Assembly (NCBI GenBank): GCA_003695205.1
Contig: RFIO01000322.1
Coordinates: 1-19,189, forward strand
DNA length: 19,189 nucleotides
Direction of reading: 5' to 3'
Source: Deltaproteobacteria bacterium
GTDB lineage: Bacteria; Desulfobacterota; Desulfuromonadia; Desulfuromonadales; Geothermobacteraceae
Shown: one piece after another, positions 13,460 to 19,189 of the stretch
How the letters are laid out: each line of letters opens with the position of its first letter
Numbering within the stretch: the first letter of the stretch is position 1
The notes under the pieces: model-generated
Seen by the model: the letters and a program-made list of their open reading frames with translations, nothing else
Told to the model about the DNA's origin: nothing
The model's database searches: none
Program-made: the position numbers and the translations under genes

Positions 13460-15280
13460 TCAGTCGGAACGGGCGCCGGGGCCCTCGTCCCGGGCCGTTG
13501 TGCCGGCTGCCGATTCGCCCTCTGCAGTGCCGGTCGACCAGCGAGCCAGCACCACCGACTCGACCGCGGCAACCACACCAAAACTGAGAACGCTGAGCAC
13601 CAGCGGCACTCCCTTGGTGCTGAGCATGTCGACCATGAAGACCTTGGCGGCGCCGACCAGGGTCACCAGGATCGCAAGGTTGCGCAGTTCACGATTTTCC
13701 TTTACCCAGCCGAGCAGCAGCAGGGCCATGGCGGCAAGGTTGATAATGACCGACTGGCCGCAGATAAAGGCGTTTTCAAGATTGCCCGGAAACCGATGCA
13801 GCACGATGTAAAGGGCGGCGCGGCCGAAAAAGAATCCGCCAAGAAGGCCGGCCAGCAGTACCAGGTTTGCCAACCGGTCTCCCCGGTCGAAACGGTTGAA
13901 GAAGAGGCTCGCTTCCGGCGGAGGGTTGCGGCGCGCGAACCGGTAGTGGGCCACCCCTGCCACCAGCGCCACCAGTGCTACCACCATGGTTGCCGCCGGC
14001 CCCGTTCCGGCCGGCTCGCGGTACAGCCAGACACCAAGACAGACGGCAGCCACCAGCTGAGCCAGATAGGAAGTCAGTCGCGCCCCGCCGCTGCCCCACT
14101 CACGCGCGTAGTGGGCCAGCAGCAGCCCTGTCGGCGCCAGAATGCCGACGGCCAGCACCCGGTTTTCAAACGCCACCGGCAGCGACAGGGAGAGCAGAAC
14201 CGTCCCCGCAAGGGCAAAGGTATTCACACCCGGCGCGCCCTGGTCCCGTCGGCGGGCCAGAAAGACTGCCACGCCGTAAAGCCCCAGGGCACCGACAATG
14301 CCGACCGCCCCGAGCGGCAGCGGGCTGAAGCTGCCCCGATGCACGATGTAGTAGGCCGCCCCGAAGACCCAGAAGGCGGTTATGGTCGGCACGGCGAAAT
14401 CGAACTTGGAGATCGGCTCGCCTCGCGGGGTGCGGACAATACCGAGGATGGAGCTCAGACCAAACGCCAGGGCGTAGACGATCAGCACCGGGAAGAACCA
14501 CGACATGGCCAGCGGCCCGGACATGTCGTGTCCCGACACCAGAAACAGCCCGAGCTTGAAGGACCAGACCTGCATGACCAGCATGGTCATGGCCAGCACG
14601 AACCAGCGCAGCCACGAGCAGCGCTTCAGGCGCGTAGCCAGCAGCGCCAGGCCGTTGGCCATCAGCATCAGGGGGGTCAGGTAGGAGAAGAGCGGTGTCG
14701 GGTAGTCGATGGCCATGCCGCTCAGACACATACCGATGGTGCCGACGATGACCGGCAACGAGACCTTGTAGCGAAAGCCGATGGCCGCCAGGACGCCGCC
14801 GCCGACCATGAGGGCGAAATAGGCCGGCTGGGGCGAGAGGGACTTGAAATGTGCCTGGGTCTCCACAACAACAGAGAAGAGCAAGATAGCCCCGGCGACG
14901 GTGAAGACCGGCGCCTGGGCGTTACGGCGACCGTACAGCAGCCAGCCGGCGATCATCAGGATGGCCGCGTACGAAATGCCGAGAATTGTGCCCAGCTGCT
15001 GGTTGATCAGCTCGTTGTCGGTGGCGGTACGCAGGGCGAGCGCAACGACCATAATGAAGCAGAGGGTCGCGACCCTGGGGAGCAAAGAGGCTTTGCCGGC
15101 CCAGGAGAGCAGGTTGTCGGGAGTCGTTCGCAGGCCGGTCGAAGCCTTTTCGACCTCCGGTGCCTTCGGAACCACTCCTTCGGCCAGAGCAGCCTCAAGA
15201 CGTTCCAGCCGCTGGCGCAGCCCGCCCACCTCTTTCTCCAATCCTTCAATACGCTGCCTCAAGCCCCTCTCATCCGCCAT
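13460..15280 (-). CDS. DUF2339-type polytopic membrane protein
   Basis: A 606-residue predicted inner-membrane protein of unknown function. Residues 4-38 form a heptad-rich coiled coil (RQRIEGLEKEVGGLRQRLERL), followed by a polar linker to about 65 and then a long series of some sixteen or more hydrophobic helices with short loops, ending in a polar tail (GTAEGESAAGTTARDEG). This N-terminal coiled coil plus many helices is the DUF2339 'predicted membrane protein' architecture. ATG 15280 has GGAGG 6 bases upstream; a GTG directly before it is less well placed. It is transcribed towards the atp operon. Nothing in the sequence indicates a substrate. Confidence 0.85.
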   Translation of the reverse strand: MADERGLRQRIEGLEKEVGGLRQRLERLEAALAEGVVPKAPEVEKASTGLRTTPDNLLSWAGKASLLPRVATLCFIMVVALALRTATDNELINQQLGTILGISYAAILMIAGWLLYGRRNAQAPVFTVAGAILLFSVVVETQAHFKSLSPQPAYFALMVGGGVLAAIGFRYKVSLPVIVGTIGMCLSGMAIDYPTPLFSYLTPLMLMANGLALLATRLKRCSWLRWFVLAMTMLVMQVWSFKLGLFLVSGHDMSGPLAMSWFFPVLIVYALAFGLSSILGIVRTPRGEPISKFDFAVPTITAFWVFGAAYYIVHRGSFSPLPLGAVGIVGALGLYGVAVFLARRRDQGAPGVNTFALAGTVLLSLSLPVAFENRVLAVGILAPTGLLLAHYAREWGSGGARLTSYLAQLVAAVCLGVWLYREPAGTGPAATMVVALVALVAGVAHYRFARRNPPPEASLFFNRFDRGDRLANLVLLAGLLGGFFFGRAALYIVLHRFPGNLENAFICGQSVIINLAAMALLLLGWVKENRELRNLAILVTLVGAAKVFMVDMLSTKGVPLVLSVLSFGVVAAVESVVLARWSTGTAEGESAAGTTARDEGPGARSD

Positions 15281-15389
15281 CACGTTCCTCCGCGCCGCAC
15301 CCTGGAATTACAACAGACTCATGGTAAACTTCCAACACAAATGAGCCAATCTGAAACAAGACTTCACACGCAGAATACCTGTCAAACAA

Positions 15390-15418
15390 ATTATAACGAT
15401 TTTTTATCGATTCGACCA
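15390..15418 (-). promoter_or_regulatory. Promoter candidate of the DUF2339 gene
   Basis: On the minus strand a perfect TATAAT (15395-15390) lies 17 bases after TGGTCG (15418-15413), a weak -35. The leader would be about 105 bases. The 15281-15587 gap holds this promoter and the divergent one at 15522-15550, and no gene that I can support. Confidence 0.4.
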
Positions 15419-15521
15419 GCATTTTAACCTGCAAGGAATAACAACATCTTCCACGCATTATTGTGCACTTTCTCCGCGAGGATACGCCCTGGAACCCAGG
15501 CATCCATCAAGAAAATTAAAT

Positions 15522-15550
15522 TTGACAGGAAAACTGGGCAATGATAATAA
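15522..15550 (+). promoter_or_regulatory. Strong sigma70 promoter of the second redox module
   Basis: TTGACA (15522-15527), 17 bases, TAATAA (15545-15550) with TGA directly before it (extended -10). The start would be near 15557, about 30 bases before the GTG start of the tetraheme cytochrome. In contrast to the first module, no TTGCA palindromes are seen here. Confidence 0.68.
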
Positions 15551-15587
15551 ATAACACCGTTTTACTAAACCAGCGAGGGAGGGCAAT

Positions 15588-16058
15588 GTGAAAGGACATG
15601 TCTGGCGGCCACTTTTCGTGGTCATAGGGCTGGTCGCAGCAATCCTGGTCTTCAGGATGTTCTACGTACCGGCGGACTTCGGCGTGCATGACCAGGGCTA
15701 CACCTTCGGCTTCCACCGCCTTGGCAACGAGCAGGAATGGAAACAGTTCCCCGAAAAGTACAAGGGGACCGAATACTGCAATGAATGCCACGATGACAAG
15801 GTCGAGAGCATCAGCAAATCGGGACACGGCATCATTCCGTGCGAAGACTGCCACGGTGCGGCCTTCAATCACCCCGAGGACCCCGAGAAGCTGACCGTCG
15901 ACCGAAGCCGTGCCCTCTGCCTGCGTTGTCACAGCGAACTCTACATGCCCTCCAGCCAGCGCAACGACCTGCCGGGCATCAATCCCAAGACCCACAACGA
16001 AGGGATGGAATGCTCCGAGTGCCACAATCCGCACAACCCCAGCCTGGAGGAGATGTGA
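15588..16058 (+). CDS. Membrane-anchored tetraheme cytochrome c
   Basis: Cytochrome subunit of the second ferredoxin/NrfD module. The 156-residue protein has an N-terminal hydrophobic helix (about 8-26) that probably stays as an anchor, and four CXXCH motifs starting at C64, C85, C111 and C142. Additional histidines (His34, His43, His80, His94, His136, His149) could serve as distal ligands. The GTG at 15588 is taken as start: GGAGG lies 5 bases upstream; an ATG two bases earlier is followed at once by TGA and is out of frame. The ferredoxin gene begins 2 bases after its stop. Comparable three-gene sets in Geobacter have been named Cbc complexes; I do not assign a specific letter. Confidence 0.92.
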   Translation: MKGHVWRPLFVVIGLVAAILVFRMFYVPADFGVHDQGYTFGFHRLGNEQEWKQFPEKYKGTEYCNECHDDKVESISKSGHGIIPCEDCHGAAFNHPEDPEKLTVDRSRALCLRCHSELYMPSSQRNDLPGINPKTHNEGMECSECHNPHNPSLEEM

Positions 16059-16060
16059 TC

Positions 16061-16834
16061 ATGAAGCGTCGTGAGTTTCTGAAAAAGACCGCCGTCTTCA
16101 TCTCCGGAGCCAGCGTCTCCCTGTCGGCACTGGAGCTGGTCGACCCGAAAGAGGTTCTGGCCAAGAACCCCGATCTGCGATGGGGCTTCCTGGTCAATAC
16201 ATACAAGTGCGTCGGCTGCGGCATGTGCGTCAAGGCGTGCAAGATCGAAAACGAAATCCCCTGGGACGCCAACGTCACCCGCACCTGGGTGGAGCGCTAC
16301 GTCATCACCAAGGAAGGCAAGGTTCTGGCCGACTCGCCAAAAGGAGCCCGCGACGGCTTCACCAGCAAGCTGATCGACCGCGCCGCCGAAGGCAAGGAAC
16401 TGGTACCGGACAAGGAGATCGCCCAGGCCTTCTTCGTGCCCAAGCTCTGCAACCACTGCACCCTGCCCGCCTGCGTTCAGGTCTGCCCGGTCGGGGCGAC
16501 CTACTCCACGAAGGACGGGGTCGTTCTAGTCGACCGCAAGTGGTGCATCGGCTGCGGCTACTGCATCATGGGCTGTCCTTACGGCGTCCGTTTCTTCCAC
16601 CCGGTGGTCCACACCGCCGACAAGTGCACCTTCTGCTACCACCGTATCAGCAAGGGGGGCAACACCGCCTGCGCCCAGGCCTGCCCCTTCGGCGCCCGCC
16701 GCATTGGCAACCTGCGCGACCCCAACGATCCGGTGGCCAAGGCCGTGCTGACTGAACGGGTCGGCATCCTGCGCGATGAATACGGAACCAAGCCCAACGT
16801 CTATTACATTGGACTGAACAAGGAGGTGCACTGA
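16061..16834 (+). CDS. Tat-exported 4x[4Fe-4S] ferredoxin subunit of the second module
   Basis: Electron-transfer subunit between the NrfD protein and the tetraheme cytochrome. The 257-residue product starts with an ideal Tat motif, MKRREFLKKTAVF, and has four cysteine groups: CVGCGMCVKAC (50-60), CNHCTLPACVQVCP (130-143), CIGCGYCIMGCP (162-173) and CTFC...CAQACP (189-209). Compared with the first-module ferredoxin it has an insertion of about 20 residues between groups one and two (VITKEGKVLADSPKGARDGF), so the two are paralogous in class but not a recent duplication. GGAGGAG lies 8 bases before ATG 16061; the next gene starts 2 bases after the stop. Confidence 0.95.
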   Translation: MKRREFLKKTAVFISGASVSLSALELVDPKEVLAKNPDLRWGFLVNTYKCVGCGMCVKACKIENEIPWDANVTRTWVERYVITKEGKVLADSPKGARDGFTSKLIDRAAEGKELVPDKEIAQAFFVPKLCNHCTLPACVQVCPVGATYSTKDGVVLVDRKWCIGCGYCIMGCPYGVRFFHPVVHTADKCTFCYHRISKGGNTACAQACPFGARRIGNLRDPNDPVAKAVLTERVGILRDEYGTKPNVYYIGLNKEVH

Positions 16835-16836
16835 TC

Positions 16837-18135
16837 ATGGTCGAACAAGTTGCCCAGATGGTGGTCCACGGTGAGGCCTGGACGATCAAGGACCTCTTTG
16901 TCTTGCCAAACGAATATGTCTACTGGTCGATCCAGATCGTCCTCTATCCCTACATGACCGGTCTGGTGGCTGGCGCTTTCGTGCTGTCGTCCCTCTACCA
17001 CGTCTTCGGAGTGGAAAAACTGAAGGAGATCGCCCGCTTCGCCCTGGTCTTCTCCTTCGCCCTGCTTCCGGTGGCGATGATGCCGCTCCTGCTGCATCTT
17101 CAGCAGCCTTTCCGCGGCATACATGTGATGATGACACCGCATTTCACCTCGGCGATCTCGGCCTTCGGCATTGTCTTTCTGACCTACGCCTGCATCGTCG
17201 CCTCCGAAATATGGTTCGTCTATCGCAAATTCATCGTCGAGAGCATCGACCGGCTGGAGAACAAGCAGCGGCGCGGCATCGAAAGCCTGCTGCTGCTGGT
17301 CTACAAGGTCATTTCCCTCGGCGCCCGCGATATCAGCCCCGAGGCACTTGAGTCGGACCACAAGGCGGTCAAGTTTCTCGCCGGGCTCGGCATCCCGGTC
17401 GCCTGCTTCCTGCACGGCTACGCCGGCTTTATCTTCGGCTCGGTCAAGGCCAACGCCCTATGGATGACGCCGCTGATGCCGGTCATTTTCATCTGCTCGG
17501 CGGTCGTCTCCGGCATCGCCCTGTGTATCCTCTGCTACGCCATCTTCATGTGGCTGCGCCGCTGGGCCCTCAAGCGCGGCAAGACCTTCTTCCTGCCTGA
17601 ACAGGTAGCCGGCACCATGGAGATCACCGACTCGCAACTGCGTGACATGCAGGACTACGAAACCAAAATGACCTCCAAGTACCTGCTGATTTTCATGACC
17701 CTGGCGATTACCCTGGAGCTGCTCGATATTATCTTCCGCGGCTACACGGCGGTGAAATCCTGGGACATCCTGCGCGAGGTCATCTATGAGCACGACTTCG
17801 TCAAAATCTTCGTTCTGCAGTACGGCATCGGTAACGCCCTGCCCTTCCTGATGCTGCTGCTGCCGGGACTGACCACGCGCCGGGCCTGCGTGGCCAGCGT
17901 TCTGGTGCTGTTCGGCGTGCTGATGATGCGCTGGAATGTTGTCATCGGCGGGCAGGCCTTCTCCCTCTCCTTCGCCGGCTTCATGCACTACCACCTGCCG
18001 ATCATCCCGCACGACATCGAAACCTTCAAGGAAGGGATGGGCGGCGCGCTGCTGGTGGCGGCCACACCCTTTGTCATCTTCTACTTCCTCAACATGATCT
18101 TCCCGGCCTTCTATGCTGAGGACGAGGCCCACTAG
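16837..18135 (+). CDS. NrfD-type integral membrane quinone-binding subunit, second module
   Basis: A 432-residue protein with about ten membrane helices, of the NrfD superfamily. It carries a cytoplasmic-like linker (RKFIVESIDRLENKQRRG) and a central loop (MEITDSQLRDMQDYETKM) that the first-module NrfD lacks. Landmarks are QQPFRGIHVMMTPHFTSAIS, GYAGFIFGSVKANALWMTPLMPVIF and LMMRWNVVIGGQAFSLSFAGF, the last two resembling the quinone-site and helix-eight regions of HmcC/DsrP/NrfD proteins. AAGGAGG is 10 bases before ATG 16837. It is followed by a terminator, so the unit is cytochrome-ferredoxin-NrfD only. Confidence 0.94.
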   Translation: MVEQVAQMVVHGEAWTIKDLFVLPNEYVYWSIQIVLYPYMTGLVAGAFVLSSLYHVFGVEKLKEIARFALVFSFALLPVAMMPLLLHLQQPFRGIHVMMTPHFTSAISAFGIVFLTYACIVASEIWFVYRKFIVESIDRLENKQRRGIESLLLLVYKVISLGARDISPEALESDHKAVKFLAGLGIPVACFLHGYAGFIFGSVKANALWMTPLMPVIFICSAVVSGIALCILCYAIFMWLRRWALKRGKTFFLPEQVAGTMEITDSQLRDMQDYETKMTSKYLLIFMTLAITLELLDIIFRGYTAVKSWDILREVIYEHDFVKIFVLQYGIGNALPFLMLLLPGLTTRRACVASVLVLFGVLMMRWNVVIGGQAFSLSFAGFMHYHLPIIPHDIETFKEGMGGALLVAATPFVIFYFLNMIFPAFYAEDEAH

Positions 18136-18145
18136 AAAGCCCCGA

Positions 18146-18190
18146 CACTGATTTCAGTGCCAGAAAGCCCCGCCACCCGGCGGGGCTTTT
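18146..18190 (+). terminator. Rho-independent terminator after the second redox module
   Basis: Main stem GCCCCGCC (18167-18174) / GGCGGGGC (18179-18186), loop ACCC, then TTTT; three A:T pairs extend the stem. A smaller hairpin CACTGA/TCAGTG (18146-18159) comes just before it. The decamer GAAAGCCCCG occurs twice, at 18136 and 18163. Confidence 0.88.
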
Positions 18191-18217
18191 CATTTTCCGC
18201 CAAGCAACGCGGAAATA

Positions 18218-18246
18218 TTGACGTCTGGCCACCATGAGACTATTCT
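18218..18246 (+). promoter_or_regulatory. Promoter of the ImcH-like gene, predicted leaderless
   Basis: TTGACG (18218-18223), 17 bases, TATTCT (18241-18246), then 6 bases to the ATG at 18253. The normal discriminator length places +1 on the A of the ATG. No Shine-Dalgarno is visible before this ATG, in contrast to nearly all other genes here. Confidence 0.55.
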
Positions 18247-18251
18247 CATGG
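18232..18251. promoter_or_regulatory. CCATGAGA-N4-TCTCATGG palindrome over the -10 element
   Basis: Perfect 8-bp arms with a 4-base spacer; the -10 hexamer (18241-18246) lies inside it. A dimeric regulator bound here would exclude RNA polymerase, so a repressor is the simplest reading. No second copy was found elsewhere in the window. Confidence 0.6.
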
Positions 18252-18252
18252 C

Positions 18253-19122
18253 ATGCGACGTCTGATTGAACTCGCCAACGCCCTGGGACGGGGCATCGCC
18301 CACAGCAACACGGCTCTTGTCGGCGCCCTGCTGATCGTCATCAGCACGCCTTTTCTGGCCGGGGCCTTTGTCTACGATCTGGTCGTCGGCATCGGCAATA
18401 CCTACCTGGCCGGCATCATCTACCTGCTGCTCGCTCCCGCCTTCGTACTCGGCCTGTGCCTTGTCCTCGCCGGCCTGCTCTTCTTTCGCGGCAAGGAGGA
18501 AGTGCGCCTGTTTACCCTCGGCTACCTGCGCGACGCCATCAGCGATCCGCGCCGCTTCCCGCGCCTGCGCAGGGTCCTGTTCGGCGCCGTCTTCATCTTC
18601 GGACTGGCCCTGTTCGTCAGCGCCGTGCTGGCCCACCAGGGGATGCGCTACCTTGACTCGACCGAATTCTGCGCGCGCTTCTGTCACCAGGTCATGGAGC
18701 CGGCAGCCAGCAGTCACGCATCCAGCCCCCATTCCCGCATCCCCTGCGTCAACTGCCACCTCGGATCGGGCAGCAGCTGGCTGGAACGCAGCAAGCTCTC
18801 CGGCCTGAGGCAGTTCTGGGCCGTGGCAACCGACAGCTATTCACGGCCGATCACCACGCCCCTGCGTCACCTGCGCCCGACACGAGCCACCTGCCAGAGC
18901 TGCCATCGCCCGGAGATGTTTCACGGAGACAAGCTGGAAATTCTCAGACACTTCCGCGCCGACCGGAACAACACCATGGAAACGACCGCCATCTTGCTGC
19001 ACGTCGGCAGTTCCGGAGAAGGCGGTGACCGACCGCAAGGAATCCATTGGCACGTAGCCCCCGAAAACCGTCTGACCTACCGGGCGACCCCTGATCGCAG
19101 GCAGATCGTCGAAATCACCTGA
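18253..19122 (+). CDS. ImcH-like NapC/NirT inner-membrane cytochrome c, frame stopped by TGA at 19120
   Basis: Probable menaquinol-oxidising cytochrome. Three membrane helices (about 20-42, 51-78, 109-128) are followed by a periplasmic part with heme motifs C140-X3-C144-H, C165VNCH and C214QSCH. The three-helix start, the unusual CX3CH first motif, LERSKLSGLRQ, RPITTPLRHLRP and GIHWHVAPENRLTYRAT match what I recall of ImcH (about 500 residues, seven hemes). Here the frame ends at residue 289, after only three heme motifs. Translation past the TGA stays open to the window end and reads RRADGTQITFYNRS, like the continuation of the family, so this is likely a longer gene interrupted by a nonsense codon, a recoded codon or a sequence error. 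Start ATG 18253 lacks a Shine-Dalgarno but coincides with the predicted transcription start. Confidence 0.82.
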   Translation: MRRLIELANALGRGIAHSNTALVGALLIVISTPFLAGAFVYDLVVGIGNTYLAGIIYLLLAPAFVLGLCLVLAGLLFFRGKEEVRLFTLGYLRDAISDPRRFPRLRRVLFGAVFIFGLALFVSAVLAHQGMRYLDSTEFCARFCHQVMEPAASSHASSPHSRIPCVNCHLGSGSSWLERSKLSGLRQFWAVATDSYSRPITTPLRHLRPTRATCQSCHRPEMFHGDKLEILRHFRADRNNTMETTAILLHVGSSGEGGDRPQGIHWHVAPENRLTYRATPDRRQIVEIT

Positions 19123-19189
19123 AGACGCGCCGACGGGACCCAAATCACCTTTTACAATCGCAGCACATCAGATGCCGGAAACCTTCAGA

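Noticed and set aside
13796..15427. 543-codon plus-strand open frame opposite the DUF2339 gene
   Set aside because: Composition typical of an antisense shadow of a hydrophobic protein; the minus-strand frame has a start with Shine-Dalgarno and clear membrane topology.
15586..15591. ATG-TGA minimal start-stop just before the GTG of the tetraheme cytochrome
   Set aside because: Could tune initiation but is equally a chance overlap; no further support.
19120..19170. TGA at 19120 as a selenocysteine codon
   Set aside because: No convincing SECIS-like hairpin follows and the position does not align with a conserved Cys as far as I can judge; nonsense mutation or error is simpler, though not excluded.

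Overview
The window looks like a chromosomal segment of a Gram-negative, anaerobically respiring bacterium of the Desulfuromonadales type (Geobacter / Desulfuromonas / Geopsychrobacter relatives). Reasons: 18 heme-binding CXXCH-type motifs in four cytochromes, two separate cytochrome + Tat-exported ferredoxin + NrfD membrane modules, an ImcH-like NapC/NirT cytochrome, a sigma54 enhancer-binding regulator with a PAS domain, an Fo-only ATP synthase operon and a GC-rich coding style. The assignment is by gene content and recalled family features; no database search was run.

Layout. 1-2933 (minus): a beta-oxidation pair, AMP-forming acyl-CoA ligase followed with an ATGA overlap by a 3-hydroxyacyl-CoA dehydrogenase cut by the window edge. 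3304-4587 (plus): hemL, ending in a strong bidirectional terminator. 4668-5828 (minus): a membrane-anchored octaheme cytochrome with its own upstream region. 6050-9496 (minus): a six-gene operon of two small proteins (one clear NifX-like domain, one probable divergent relative), an NrfD membrane subunit, a Tat ferredoxin, a triheme c7-type cytochrome and a 54-residue single-helix protein, closed by a terminator at 5993-6020. 9497-10165: a gene-poor regulatory region rich in TTGCA inverted repeats. 10166-11485 (minus): the PAS/AAA+/Fis sigma54 activator. 11707-13365 (minus): atpZ-atpI-atpB-atpE with promoter and terminator. 13460-15280 (minus): a large DUF2339-type membrane protein. 15588-18135 (plus): a second quinol-oxidoreductase-like module (tetraheme cytochrome, Tat ferredoxin, NrfD). 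18253-19122 (plus): an ImcH-like cytochrome whose reading frame is stopped by a TGA but continues in family-like sequence to the window end.

How it may work together (inference). Both ferredoxin/NrfD modules would exchange electrons between the menaquinone pool and periplasmic cytochromes, as in the Cbc, Hmc, Nrf and Qrc classes; heme synthesis (hemL), proton/sodium-driven ATP synthesis (Fo) and the ImcH-like quinol-oxidising cytochrome fit the same respiratory theme. TTGCA-type palindromes lie upstream of the six-gene operon, upstream of the octaheme cytochrome and over the promoter of the sigma54 activator. This suggests one regulatory circuit controlling the first module and itself. The ImcH-like gene has a different control: its promoter is covered by a perfect 20-bp palindrome and is predicted to start transcription exactly at the ATG.
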